From Pseudomonas sp. RIT288 (GTDB lineage Bacteria; Pseudomonadota; Gammaproteobacteria; Pseudomonadales; Pseudomonadaceae): a DNA stretch of 64,000 bases. Each line of letters opens with the position of its first letter. Positions within the stretch are counted from its first letter, which is position 1. A program made the position numbers and the translations under genes. The notes under the pieces were generated by a model. It searched no databases and had not been told where the DNA came from. It saw only the letters and a list, made by a program, of their open reading frames with translations. The stretch spans positions 186,001 to 250,000 of the forward strand of contig NZ_JFYN01000043.1 of NCBI RefSeq assembly GCF_000631985.1, in the 5' to 3' direction. Positions 24,501-32,663 of the stretch are shown here, piece by piece.

Positions 24501-26337
24501 CCGGCCGAATCCCGTTGAGTGCCTTGCGGCGGCTGCGATCCGGGTGATCCGGATTGAACACGGTGTCGACCAGGGCTTGCGCATGACGGCTCAGCGTTCC
24601 GTCCAGGACTCTCAACCGTGCTTCGCCATTGATGCCGACAGACAGGGCGTGTGCCAGCTTCGCGGCGATGCCCCGCAGATAAGTGCGCTGCAGTGCCGTG
24701 ACGGTCAGTGGCTGGGCGGCGAAGTCTGCGGCGATGGTCGGCATGATGCTGGCGAACTTGCGAACTTCGGCCGCGGCGGTGTCCGCCAGCACCCTTGAGG
24801 GCAATTGGTTACCGGTAAGCATCGGCCGGGTGCTCCAGCGCCCGCGGGCATCCAGTGTCACAAGGCGCTCGTGGAGCATCGAACGGATGTCCAGGGCCGT
24901 GTCGAACAGCGCGCGTATATCCACGACGCCGTCGCGGTGCCGGTACAACTGCAAGGCATAGTCGATGTTCTGTCGTTGCTTGGTGATGATCAACTCGAGC
25001 AGTACGCTGAACACGTCTCCGGCAATCGATTTGCCGGAAACCTGCGGCCGGTCGAAGCCGAGGAAGCGTTGGCGCTCGTCGAGACTCAACAGACCATAGA
25101 GTTCGTCTTCGTGCCCGGGGCTGGCGAACTTGCCGAGCAGCATGGATTTTAGATCTGCGTAGTCCCTGAGTACCTGCAAACCGTGAGTCGGGGTATACAG
25201 GCAGCTGTCGGAATGGCTGATCATCAGCGCACCGGCCAGTTCCACGAAGTTTGCCTGGTGCTCCCATAAACGCACGGTTTCCACGGCTGCGCGAGGTGCC
25301 AGACGTTCACTGAAACCCAGCGACGTCAGCAGGCTGTCGAATTGGCGTTGATCGATGATGCCAGCCTCGCGTTTGAGCAAAAAGTCCGCCAGCGCCTGCT
25401 GCCGAATGATCTGCGCAAATACCTCGCGCCGCGAGGCGCCATCAGCGCTGGCCCCATTCCAGTAGCGCTCCATTTGCTGGTACAGCAACACCAGCAGTTT
25501 GCCTGAAGCCGTGGTGACGGCTGTCTCCCAGTGTTGCTGATCACTGGTCAGGAAAGTCCGGCCCGGGTGCGAAAACTCATGGGTCTGGCCAACCGGCCAT
25601 CCGGTGTGGCGATAGTGCAACAGCAACGCATCGCCAAGCGACAGCGCTGCAAGCTCGCGTCGTGAGGGAAGGTCGGCCGATGCCGGGTCGGTTGCAGTCG
25701 TGGTTGCGTACAGGTTCACGCGCGTGCGTGTCTGGTCGACGCCGCGCATCGTTGGCGTCAGGAGTGCGCCGACAATGGTCTGAAGCAGGCTGCCAAGTTC
25801 GGGCAGTTGCATCAACTCATCAAGCATCGCCTGCACGTTGAGCTGCTGACAGTGCTCGATGGCGGCGCGTTGATCCTCGAAGATATCGCCTTCGACAAGC
25901 TGATAGGTCACGCTGATAGCGTGCCGTTCTGCCAGTCGTTTGCGTTGGGAAAGGGCGAGCAGGGCCAGCAGCCGATCGTCCTCACGGGCGCTGTTCAGAT
26001 GCTGTTCCAGATGCGCAGTCAGGCTAGCGAGGCTGGCATGTTTTTTCAGCCCGGCAAAAGGCGTGTACAACAGGATGCCGCGATCATCCGGGGTGGCGCT
26101 GAGAATGAAGCTGCCCGCCAAGGGCACCGCTGGCGCGCCATCGATATTGAGCAGGATGCGCTGGGCAAGCATGGGCGGGGACTGCTGACTGCGCAGGGCA
26201 TGGGTGGCCAGTTGCACGTGACTCAGCCATTGGAAGTCAGCGCTGGACATGTGATGGAGATTGCCGAGCTCGCGCCACGATCCGGGGGAGTTGAGAGTCG
26301 GCAGCAACAGCAGGGGAGGAATGGGAGCAGGCATCAT
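21508..26337 (-). CDS. Large toxin-like protein (DUF6543-type) with C-terminal HEXXH metallopeptidase-like region
   Basis: A 1609-residue protein with no signal peptide. The first about 1200 residues are helical and contain internal modules that look alike (for example around SRREVFAQIIRQQALADFLLKREAG and QLPSRVLADTAAAEVRK), as in the Pseudomonas 'dermonecrotic toxin'/DUF6543 proteins. The C-terminal part holds ATLIHEFSHQF, an HEXXH zinc motif (His at about 1468 and 1472), followed 11 residues after the first His by TVDIAS, whose Asp would be the third ligand as in aspzincin (M35-like) peptidases. A separate immunity gene is not evident. It could be a contact-delivered or type-secreted toxin. 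Coding strand is opposite to its neighbours. The dermonecrotic-family assignment is by resemblance only; the HEXXH is seen directly. Confidence 0.65.
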   Translation of the reverse strand: MMPAPIPPLLLLPTLNSPGSWRELGNLHHMSSADFQWLSHVQLATHALRSQQSPPMLAQRILLNIDGAPAVPLAGSFILSATPDDRGILLYTPFAGLKKHASLASLTAHLEQHLNSAREDDRLLALLALSQRKRLAERHAISVTYQLVEGDIFEDQRAAIEHCQQLNVQAMLDELMQLPELGSLLQTIVGALLTPTMRGVDQTRTRVNLYATTTATDPASADLPSRRELAALSLGDALLLHYRHTGWPVGQTHEFSHPGRTFLTSDQQHWETAVTTASGKLLVLLYQQMERYWNGASADGASRREVFAQIIRQQALADFLLKREAGIIDQRQFDSLLTSLGFSERLAPRAAVETVRLWEHQANFVELAGALMISHSDSCLYTPTHGLQVLRDYADLKSMLLGKFASPGHEDELYGLLSLDERQRFLGFDRPQVSGKSIAGDVFSVLLELIITKQRQNIDYALQLYRHRDGVVDIRALFDTALDIRSMLHERLVTLDARGRWSTRPMLTGNQLPSRVLADTAAAEVRKFASIMPTIAADFAAQPLTVTALQRTYLRGIAAKLAHALSVGINGEARLRVLDGTLSRHAQALVDTVFNPDHPDRSRRKALNGIRPDAWSLTLQLAGQSEMLPLANCALVTERGGLDTQHSGRAILWTPALGLEVFRSIEHARQVLNQRLLDPQKRLVLLENLSPLHQRFHQHYTLGRLQLISGNVLQDRTDSALEHFLQRCEQVRGRQWPTLRENQILKTLSEQVVETNLQRATALAQALGKQHSLPAWLGMARLEDQQLHLELLEQWRLSVIDDQDYLHALPTLRDDIRQTLETLLSTRLQRQDLDPEQITVTPAQTLIGSAMSLTDFALNHAHIAQDTAFTLSSSTHRALPTGLDQQAVRSLLLSLNVATTFADKITTALSVDGVDAEQRKLRFIQQLPWQLLQHAHQLQLQQRLSPKAFGLISQVLDMPDAVARATVQGADAIVRPLALVKTAGESAVKALGLYLIGPAGKPGPQVLYTPYHGEHAFTEFEDEAAVIAALNTPGSLQDLLLRRLPESQRSIFSARLKADSGQTNEMTLATTPIDGNLLLQLFDDNLALLPHLLSGHSMPSAQADWDAAKNLFSSGIQQIRGLLPGKLAYVQFLWQSFRDFMGSAEALQDHHWKRALQTFVAGTAEMISLGRLALESRLESQAVAAPQPPQPTTLSVPVLAQTKPTDPLRTSLQTFEAPTIALKDLTHNAAEGTYQDLKTKATYAPIAGKVYPVGRPGAVWQIKGAEQPGPVLQHTASRQLVLDPDRHTVHFGKAMSTMFNHYATHRQARYMLNIEAQGMEEIRARHPEKASMLIEAIDLARHYAFNSLHNLAQLRNYVPGTRLDTFLKSFFDVQRIDADMLDKLKQAIVPICDALVDPTEDLLNTSRFVVGSNRHSSSGVIAFVLGGDLLKKVHFTEKFFNQGLEWYNTGLTEPFNVDGHARAATLIHEFSHQFSKTVDIASLEARRPFADLIATVTGYGAARKQVQTRFQREALSLSTPRVELFSRWSNDAQEWLDIDEIEGMEHVRREVLKTTRTRNLEDARTAFLSPTNPHPRIDTILRNADSIAFLICEMGRQLDPVTQPHGGLN

Positions 26338-26567
26338 CGGGTCTCGTTCAGGGCACCGGCCGGTGCACCGGTAAATTGAGACACGAGACTAAAGACCGGG
26401 CCGATAGCACGGGTGGTACATAGTTACCGCACAAGTGGCAGCGCAATGTGCTAGCAGCGACACGCCAGCACCGCAACGGTTGACAGCACCCGTACCGGGC
26501 GTGGTTAATCGCTGGGCAAGCTGTTCGTACGCTGTTGTTCCCTCCAATAATTAGTCTGGAGCTTCAG
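26338..26567. promoter_or_regulatory. Divergent intergenic region with a 14-base palindrome
   Basis: Between the toxin-like gene and dpkA. GCACCGGCCGGTGC at 26353-26366 is a perfect palindrome 16 bases upstream of the toxin start, so a repressor site is possible. No clear -35/-10 boxes stand out. Confidence 0.35.
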
Positions 26568-27608
26568 ATGTCTGCGCCACACGATTCCGTGTCTTCCACC
26601 GTTGCGTCCACACTCTCGCTCGAAGCGCTGACGCAATTGCTTGAAAAGATTTTCCTGCGCCACGGTACGTCGGCGTCCGTCGCCCGAGTCCTGGCTGCCA
26701 ACTGCGCCGGTGCCGAACGCGACGGTGCGCACAGTCATGGCGTGTTCCGTATCCCCGGTTATGTCTCGACGCTCAATAGCGGTTGGGTCAATGGACAGGC
26801 TGTGCCGCAAGTCGAAGATGTGGCTCCGGGTTTCGTGCGGGTTGATGCCGGCAACGGTTTCGCCCAGCCGGCGCTGGCCGCTGCCCGTTCGCTGCTGGTG
26901 GAAAAGGCGCGCAACGCCGGGATCGCCGTATTGGCGATTCGCAATTCCCATCATTTTGCAGCGCTATGGCCGGACGTCGAGCCGTTCGCCGAGGAAGGTT
27001 TGGTGGCGCTCAGCGTGGTCAATAGCATGACCTGCGTGGTGCCGCATGGCGCCGATCGACCGCTGTTCGGCACCAATCCGATTGCCTTTGCCGCGCCGCG
27101 GGCCGGTGGTGCGCCGATTGTCTTCGATCTGGCGACCAGCGCCATTGCTCACGGCGACGTGCAGATTGCCGCGCGCAAGGGTGAACGTCTGCCTGCCGGA
27201 ATGGGTGTGGACGCTCTTGGGCAGGCAACGCAGGATCCGAAAGCCATTCTTGAGGGCGGCGCCCTGTTGCCATTCGGCGGCCATAAAGGCTCGGCGCTGT
27301 CGATGATGGTCGAGCTGTTGGCGGCGGCGTTGACCGGGGGTAATTTTTCCTTCGAGTTCGACTGGTCGAACCATCCCGGGGCCAAGACCCCGTGGACCGG
27401 ACAACTGCTGATCGTCATCGACCCGGGCAAGGCTGCCGGGCAGAGCTTTGCCGAGCGCAGCGAAGAGCTGGTGCGGCAGATGCATGGGGTGGGGTTGAAG
27501 CGCTTGCCGGGTGATCGTCGGCATTTGCAGCGGGCCAGATCGCTGGCCGAGGGGATTGTGCTGGATAAGCAGACGCTGGCGCAGTTGCGAGAGCTGGCCG
27601 GGGAGTAA
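26568..27608 (+). CDS. dpkA: Delta1-piperideine-2-carboxylate / delta1-pyrroline-2-carboxylate reductase
   Basis: NADPH-dependent imine reductase of the malate/L-lactate dehydrogenase (LDH2) fold. It reduces piperideine-2-carboxylate to L-pipecolate in D-lysine catabolism and pyrroline-2-carboxylate to L-proline. The 346-residue product shows RDGAHSHGVFRIPGYV, AIRNSHHFAALWPD (the substrate-site histidines), VVPHGADRPLFGTNPIAFAAP, and PFGGHKGSALSMMVE, all characteristic of DpkA. The long N-terminal polar tail is as in P. putida DpkA. Start at 26568 has GGAG eight bases upstream. A REP-type repeat follows the stop. Identification rests on recall of the P. putida sequence. Confidence 0.87.
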   Translation: MSAPHDSVSSTVASTLSLEALTQLLEKIFLRHGTSASVARVLAANCAGAERDGAHSHGVFRIPGYVSTLNSGWVNGQAVPQVEDVAPGFVRVDAGNGFAQPALAAARSLLVEKARNAGIAVLAIRNSHHFAALWPDVEPFAEEGLVALSVVNSMTCVVPHGADRPLFGTNPIAFAAPRAGGAPIVFDLATSAIAHGDVQIAARKGERLPAGMGVDALGQATQDPKAILEGGALLPFGGHKGSALSMMVELLAAALTGGNFSFEFDWSNHPGAKTPWTGQLLIVIDPGKAAGQSFAERSEELVRQMHGVGLKRLPGDRRHLQRARSLAEGIVLDKQTLAQLRELAGE

Positions 27609-27623
27609 TTATCAGATAACCAA

Positions 27624-27734
27624 TGTGGCGAGGGAGCTTGCTCCCGCCGGGTTGCGAAGCGGCCCCCCCCCCTTGTCTATTTAAGAACAGGGGGACTGCT
27701 GCGCAGTCCAGCGGGAGCAAGCTCCCTCGCCACA
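27624..27734. repeat. REP doublet, family C (GTGGCGAGGGAGCTTGCTCCC type)
   Basis: Inverted arms TGTGGCGAGGGAGCTTGCTC and its complement enclose an inner GCAGTCC/GGTTGCG region. A run of ten C at 27663-27672 lies in the middle. Sequence is unrelated to families A and B but the layout is the same. Each arm contains its own small palindrome, GGGAGCTTGCTCCC. Confidence 0.85.
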
Positions 27735-27754
27735 GGTTTTTTGTCAGACGTCGA

Positions 27755-28072
27755 TCAACGACGACCGAGCAGCAGGCCCACCACCAGACCGAAACCGGCG
27801 GAAATCGCCACGGTCTGCCACGGATGGCCGCCAATGTAGCTCTCGGTGGCCTCGACCGCCGGTTTGGTGCGGTCGCGCACGCTCGATACGGAGTCCAGCG
27901 CCTGTTGCAGCTTCAGGGCGATTTGTCCGCGCAGGGTCTCCGCTTCTTCGCCTACCAGTGAGGCGCTGCTCTTGAGCAGTTTGTCGGACTCTTCGATCAG
28001 CGCCTGAAGTTCGCTGAAGGCTTGATCCTTGATTTGGTCTTCGACGGCTTGCACGCGGGATTTGCGGGCCAT
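27755..28072 (-). CDS. DUF883 (ElaB/YqjD-like) protein
   Basis: A 105-residue member of the ElaB/YqjD family, which are small C-tail-anchored inner-membrane proteins that associate with ribosomes or stress responses in enterobacteria. It shows a polar helical body (LQALIEESDKLLKSSASLVGEEAETLRGQIALKLQQALDSV) and the family tail YIGGHPWQTVAISAGFGLVVGLLLGRR, a single membrane helix. RBS AAGGAG lies eight bases before the ATG at 28072. Probably transcribed alone. Confidence 0.88.
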   Translation of the reverse strand: MARKSRVQAVEDQIKDQAFSELQALIEESDKLLKSSASLVGEEAETLRGQIALKLQQALDSVSSVRDRTKPAVEATESYIGGHPWQTVAISAGFGLVVGLLLGRR

Positions 28073-28225
28073 TGGGTGACTCCTTGCAGATGAATGAACA
28101 GTGATCAATGGAGTGTGGCGCTGATTGAAAAGTTGCACTGATTTTAGGTGCGAAAGAAAAACCTGCGCGGGAGATTTCCGCCGAGCGTGTAAGATGTCGC
28201 CATTTTACGCAGCAGGTATTTCCCC

Positions 28226-28480
28226 ATGAGTTTCAATCTGGCCGACAAATCCCTCGCCGAGCGCGCTGCGCTGGAAGACGAGAAATCCCGTCTGTTCGAA
28301 CTCTGGCAGAACAATCTGGGCAAAGCCAAAGGCGAAGCCGCGCGGTTGTTCGGCGAACGCTCCAAGCGCAAGGGCAAATGGGCCGAGTGGGTGCGCGCCG
28401 AGCTTGATGGCATGTCCCCACCGGAATTCGCCAACATGGTGCGCAGTGAGGTCAATCGACTGATGGCGGCCAACAAGTAA
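28226..28480 (+). CDS. Conserved hypothetical protein, 84 residues
   Basis: A small, highly charged soluble protein with helical character (RLFELWQNNLGKAKGEAARLFGERSKRKGKWAEW, then MSPPEFANMVRSEVNRLMAA). It has no signal peptide, membrane segment or cysteine. The ATG follows GCAGGTATTTCCCC with a modest RBS. Codon use is normal. It converges on the LysR gene eight bases away. I do not recognise the function. Confidence 0.68.
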   Translation: MSFNLADKSLAERAALEDEKSRLFELWQNNLGKAKGEAARLFGERSKRKGKWAEWVRAELDGMSPPEFANMVRSEVNRLMAANK

Positions 28481-28487
28481 TAGCGCC

Positions 28488-29402
28488 TCAGTCGGTGTTG
28501 AAGCACCCGACAATCGCCTCACGCACCTTGATCACCACCGGATCGATCTGCGTGCTGGTGCGCCAGCCCAGTTCGATCGGGTAACGCGGCAGCGCCAGCG
28601 GGCAGGGCAGCAGCACCAGCCCGCTGAGCTCGGCAATGGCCTGTGCGGCGTGGCTCGGGATGGTTGCCACTGCGCCGCTGCCCTTGAGCAGATGCGGCAG
28701 CGCCGCAAAGTGCGTGGTCGACGCGCAGACCCGCCGGCTCAGGCCCAGCGCCGCGAGGCCTTCATCGGTAATGCCGATAAAACCGCCCGAGGACACCAGA
28801 ATGTGCTCGCGGGCGACGAACTCCGGCAAATCGATACTGTGCTGATCGGGCGCCAGACTGCCCGGATCGACCAGACACGCATAATCCCCTTCACCCAGCA
28901 CCTGACGGCTGAGCAGGCGCTCGGCGAACCCACCGGCGGTGATCGCCAGATCGATGCTGCGCTCCATCAGGGCGCGGGCGACGATCTGGCTGTGGGTCTG
29001 GCGGAAGATCAGCCGCAGCTTGGGCGCGCTGCGAGCAATGGCTTCGATCAGGCGCCGGCCATAGGCAATTTCAAAATCATCCGACAGGCCCACCGTGACC
29101 GAACGGCCGTCGTAGTGATGGGCCTCGGGGTCGACCATCGCCAGGCTCTGCCGGCATTTGTTCAGCGCCTCACTGACCACCGGTTTCAGTTGATTGGCCT
29201 TGAGCGTCGGCGCCAAGCCACGGCCGGTGCGCACGAACAACTGATCGCCATACACCTCGCGTAACCGGCGCAGCGCCGCGCTGACGGCCGATTGCGTCAC
29301 GCCCAGGCGCAGCGCCGCACGGCTGGCGCTGGACTCCTCATGCAAGGCTTCGAAGACTTTCAGCAGGTTGAGGTCGACGGTTACGATATTCATTTGGCTC
29401 AT
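28488..29402 (-). CDS. LysR-family transcriptional regulator, probable regulator of the nitrilase
   Basis: A 304-residue LysR protein. The N-terminal helix-turn-helix has LNLLKVFEALHEESSASRAALRLGVTQSAVSAALRRLREVYGDQLFVR, followed by the effector-binding domain (SVTVGLSDDFEIAYGRRL...). It is divergent from the nitrilase gene with 84 bases between starts, the usual arrangement for a LysR regulator and its target. An alternative start three codons in (29393) is possible. The inducer is not known, presumably a nitrile or its acid product. Confidence 0.88.
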   Translation of the reverse strand: MSQMNIVTVDLNLLKVFEALHEESSASRAALRLGVTQSAVSAALRRLREVYGDQLFVRTGRGLAPTLKANQLKPVVSEALNKCRQSLAMVDPEAHHYDGRSVTVGLSDDFEIAYGRRLIEAIARSAPKLRLIFRQTHSQIVARALMERSIDLAITAGGFAERLLSRQVLGEGDYACLVDPGSLAPDQHSIDLPEFVAREHILVSSGGFIGITDEGLAALGLSRRVCASTTHFAALPHLLKGSGAVATIPSHAAQAIAELSGLVLLPCPLALPRYPIELGWRTSTQIDPVVIKVREAIVGCFNTD

Positions 29403-29486
29403 ATCATTCAGCAGTGAATCGGTGTTTATTCATGATCCCGCGCCGCCGCAGAATCGGCAACACTTGAACCCGATGGAGTGACCGCA

Positions 29487-30410
29487 ATGCCCAAATCAAT
29501 CGTCGCCGCCCTGCAGATCGGCGCCTTGCCCGGTGGCAAGGGTGAAACCCTGGAACAGATCCTCAGCTGGGAAACCGCGATCAGCGAGTCCGGCGCGGCG
29601 TTGGTGGTGATGCCTGAAGCGTTGCTCGGGGGCTATCCGAAAGGTGAGGGCTTTGGCACGCAGTTGGGTTATCGCTTGCCCGAGGGGCGCGAGGCCTACG
29701 CCCGCTACTTCGCCAACGCCATCGATGTGCCGGGGGCAGAAACCGAGGCACTGGCCGGTTTGTCGGCGCGCACCGGGGCCAATCTGGTGATCGGCGTGAT
29801 CGAGAGTGCCGGCAGCACGTTGTATTGCACGGCGCTGTATTTCGATCCGCAGGCAGGGCTGGTGGCCAAGCATCGCAAACTGATGCCGACCGGCACCGAA
29901 CGGTTGATCTGGGGCAAGGGCGACGGCTCGACGCTGCCGGTGCTCGACACTCAGGTCGGCAAACTCGGTGCGGTGGTGTGCTGGGAAAACATGATGCCGC
30001 TGCTGCGCACGGCGATGTACGCCAAAGGCATTGAAGTCTGGTGCGCGCCGACCGTGGACGAGCGCGAGATGTGGCAGGTCAGCATGCGTCACATCGCCCA
30101 CGAGGGCCGTTGCTTTGTGGTCAGTGCCTGTCAGGTGCAGGCTTCGCCGAACGAGCTGGGCGTGGAGATTGCCAACTGGCCGGCGGATCGACCGCTGATT
30201 GCCGGCGGCAGTGTAATTGTCGGGCCGATGGGCGATGTGCTGGCCGGGCCATTGCGCGGGGAGGCGGGGTTGCTCACGGCTGAGATCGATACTGATGAAC
30301 TGGTTCGGGCGCGGTATGACTATGACGTGGTCGGCCACTATGCGCGGCCGGATGTGTTTGAGCTGTCGGTTGATGAGCGCGCCAAACCCGGCGTGCGCTT
30401 CACCGCATAA
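29487..30410 (+). CDS. Carbon-nitrogen hydrolase, nitrilase type
   Basis: A 307-residue nitrilase-superfamily enzyme, expected to hydrolyse a nitrile to the acid and ammonia. The catalytic triad is complete: Glu44 in VMPEALLGGYPKG, Lys131 in KHRKLMPTGTERLIWG, and Cys165 in AVVCWENMMPLLR. The C-W-E-N-x-M-P-L-x-R and R-K-L-x-P-T-x-x-E-R motifs are those of true nitrilases and not of amidases. RBS GGAGTG eight bases upstream sets the ATG at 29487; a GTG three codons earlier is the alternative. Aromatic or aliphatic preference cannot be told. The divergent LysR gene is the likely regulator. Confidence 0.88.
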   Translation: MPKSIVAALQIGALPGGKGETLEQILSWETAISESGAALVVMPEALLGGYPKGEGFGTQLGYRLPEGREAYARYFANAIDVPGAETEALAGLSARTGANLVIGVIESAGSTLYCTALYFDPQAGLVAKHRKLMPTGTERLIWGKGDGSTLPVLDTQVGKLGAVVCWENMMPLLRTAMYAKGIEVWCAPTVDEREMWQVSMRHIAHEGRCFVVSACQVQASPNELGVEIANWPADRPLIAGGSVIVGPMGDVLAGPLRGEAGLLTAEIDTDELVRARYDYDVVGHYARPDVFELSVDERAKPGVRFTA

Positions 30411-30422
30411 CCCGCGCACCGA

Positions 30423-30515
30423 CCTGTAGGAGTGAGCCTGCTCGCGATAGCATCGTGTCAGCCAATACCTTTATTGACTGACACGATGCTATCGCGAGCA
30501 GGCTCACTCCTACAG
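30423..30515. repeat. REP doublet, family B (GTAGGAGTGAGCCTGCTCGCGAT type)
   Basis: Inverted arms begin CCTGTAGGAGTGAGCCTGCT and its complement. The stem continues without break through GCGATAGCATCGTGTCAG to a small loop, so the whole element can form one very long hairpin of about 38 bp. It lies between the convergent nitrilase and LEA-like genes and may end both. Confidence 0.88.
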
Positions 30516-30524
30516 TTAGGTGGG

Positions 30525-30998
30525 TTACCAGGTCGCGGCGGTGGCCTTTGGCAAACTCAGCTTGCCACTGTCGACAAAACGCATGGTGCCGAACACTCCG
30601 CCTGCGAGTTTGCCGCGCAGCACGTAAGGCAGGTTGTCGAGGGTTTGTGTCTGGCTCAGGCCGAGGGTCTGGCGCAACACCGAGAACGCGGAAACGCTGA
30701 CCGGCACGCTGACCACGGTTTCCGAGAAGCGCGGGATCGAGCCGACCTGATCGCTGACGCCCGAGGCCAGTGGACGGCCATTGACCTCCAGATCCAGGGC
30801 GATGCCGTTGTAATCGATGGCCGTCTCATTGGGGTTCTGCACCCGCAACTTGATCGCGAAGCGCACTTCCAGATCCTGGCTCGGCAACGGTTCGAGGCCG
30901 ACCACGTTGATGTTCACCGGATCGCGATTGGGAAACAGCGCGCAGGCACTGAGGGACAACAGCAGCAGGGACAGGATGACGGCGTGGACGCGGCGCAT
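30525..30998 (-). CDS. LEA-type-2 (WHy domain) lipoprotein
   Basis: A 157-residue lipoprotein. The signal ends in the lipobox L-S-A-C (VILSLLLLSLSAC), then PVNINVVGLEPLPSQDLEVRFAIKLRVQNPNETAIDYNGIALDLEVNGRPLASG, a WHy/LEA14-like immunoglobulin-type fold with the N-P-N motif. These proteins are associated with desiccation or stress tolerance, but the exact job in Pseudomonas is not known. About 65 bases lie between its ATG and the stop of the nucleobase permease, with a terminator in that gap, so it is a separate unit. Confidence 0.83.
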   Translation of the reverse strand: MRRVHAVILSLLLLSLSACALFPNRDPVNINVVGLEPLPSQDLEVRFAIKLRVQNPNETAIDYNGIALDLEVNGRPLASGVSDQVGSIPRFSETVVSVPVSVSAFSVLRQTLGLSQTQTLDNLPYVLRGKLAGGVFGTMRFVDSGKLSLPKATAATW

Positions 30999-31013
30999 AA
31001 ACGGTCTCTCAAC

Positions 31014-31050
31014 GAAAAAGGGCTGAACCGTTGCCGGCTCAGCCCTTTTT
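31014..31050 (-). terminator. Rho-independent terminator of the NCS2 permease
   Basis: AAAAAGGGCTGA / TCAGCCCTTTTT inverted repeat with a short loop. The A-run on the plus strand reads as a U-run for the minus-strand permease, which stops at 31063. Confidence 0.8.
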
Positions 31051-31062
31051 CATGGCGCAGCG

Positions 31063-32529
31063 TCAACGGTTCAACTGTGCGACCGCCGCTGCCGTTGCAG
31101 GTTCAGCTTTGGCCGGCAGATCGGGGTTTTCCATGACCTGCAGAATCGACGCTTCCGGATCGAAATCGTCTTCTTCCAGCTCAATGAATTCTTCCGGCAG
31201 GAAGATATTCAGCACGATAGCGCACAACGCACCGACGGTGATCGGCGATTCGAAGATGTTACGCAGCGCTTGCGGCAACTCGCGCAGCACTTCCGGCACG
31301 GCGGCGATGCCCAGGCCCATGCCCACGGAGATCGCCACGATCAACATGTTGCGCCGATGCAGGCCAGCCTCGGCGAGGATCTTGATCCCGGCCACGGCCA
31401 CGGTGCCGAACATCACCAGCTCAGCGCCGCCGAGCACCGGTTTGGGCATCAGTTGCAGCACCGCGCCGATCATCGGGAACAGCCCCAGCAGCACCAGCAG
31501 GCCGGCGATGAAAAACGCCACGTAGCGGCTGGCGACGCCAGTCAACTGGATCACGCCGTTGTTCTGCGCGAACGTGACCATCGGCATGCTGTTGAACACC
31601 GCGGCCATCGCCGAATTGAGGCCATCGGCGAGCAGGCCGGACTTGATCCGGCGGATGTACAGCGGACCCTTGACCGGTTGCCGCGAGATCATCGAGTTGG
31701 CCGTCAGGTCACCCGCTGCTTCCAGCGGCGAAACCAGGAAGATCACCGCCACCGGCACGAACGCCACCCAGTCGAAATTGAAGCCGTACTTGAACGGCAC
31801 CGGCACGCTGACCAGCGGCACTTCGGGCATCGAGGCGAAATCCACGGTGCCCATCAGCCAGGCGACCACGTAGCCGAGGGTCAGGCCGATGACGATCGCG
31901 CCCAGGCGCAGAAACGGCACGTCGACGCGGTTCAGCACAACAATAGTGCCGATCACCAGCGCTGCCAGAAATACATGGCTGGCGGCGCCCAGATCGGGCG
32001 CGCCGAAACCGCCGGCAATGTCGGTCATCGCCACTTTGATCAGCGACAGGCCCATCAGGGTGATGATGGTGCCGGTGACCACCGGGGTGATCAGCATCCG
32101 CAGTTTGCCGATGAACTGGCTCAGCACCACTTCGATGAACGCTGCGAAAAAGCACACGCCGAAAATTGTCGAGAGAATTTCATCGGTGCCGCCGCCCCGG
32201 GCCTTGACCATGAACCCGGCGCTGAGAATCACGCTGATAAAGGAAAAACTGGTGCCCTGCAGGCACAGCAGCCCGGAACCGACCGGGCCGAAACGCTTGG
32301 CTTGAACGAACGTGCCGAGGCCCGAGACGAACAGCGCCATGCTGATCAGGTACGGAATTTCACTTTGCAGGCCCAGGGCGCCGCCCATGATCAGGGTCGG
32401 GGTGATGATGCCGACGAAGCTGGCCAGCACGTGTTGCAGCGCGGCGAAGACGGTGGCGGTGAGGTGCGGACGGTCGTTGAGGCCGTAGATCAGATCGTTG
32501 TTGCGCGGGACTTTTTCAGAGGCGGTCAT
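31063..32529 (-). CDS. Nucleobase:cation symporter-2 family permease (xanthine/uracil type)
   Basis: A 488-residue, about 14-helix permease of the NAT/NCS2 family, importing a purine or pyrimidine base with protons. The family signature QNNGVIQLTGVASRY is present (Q-N-x-G motif that lines the substrate site), with the acidic site residue in LVSPLEAAGDLTA upstream. The very long cytosolic acidic C-terminus (FIELEEDDFDPEAS) is as in Pseudomonas xanthine/uric-acid permeases. Start at 32529 gives a good family-length product. I favour a xanthine/urate-type substrate over uracil; this is inference. No riboswitch is apparent upstream. Confidence 0.87.
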   Translation of the reverse strand: MTASEKVPRNNDLIYGLNDRPHLTATVFAALQHVLASFVGIITPTLIMGGALGLQSEIPYLISMALFVSGLGTFVQAKRFGPVGSGLLCLQGTSFSFISVILSAGFMVKARGGGTDEILSTIFGVCFFAAFIEVVLSQFIGKLRMLITPVVTGTIITLMGLSLIKVAMTDIAGGFGAPDLGAASHVFLAALVIGTIVVLNRVDVPFLRLGAIVIGLTLGYVVAWLMGTVDFASMPEVPLVSVPVPFKYGFNFDWVAFVPVAVIFLVSPLEAAGDLTANSMISRQPVKGPLYIRRIKSGLLADGLNSAMAAVFNSMPMVTFAQNNGVIQLTGVASRYVAFFIAGLLVLLGLFPMIGAVLQLMPKPVLGGAELVMFGTVAVAGIKILAEAGLHRRNMLIVAISVGMGLGIAAVPEVLRELPQALRNIFESPITVGALCAIVLNIFLPEEFIELEEDDFDPEASILQVMENPDLPAKAEPATAAAVAQLNR

Positions 32530-32663
32530 GGTGTTTTGCGCGCCGTGAGGCGGGGCCGGGTCAGAAAATGGAGGCGCAGGATGCCGCAAGAGGGCGGCGA
32601 GGGCAACGAGCAAAAATTGCCTGAAAGGTCAGGTTTTATTGGGTTTGAAAAGGATCTTCCTTT

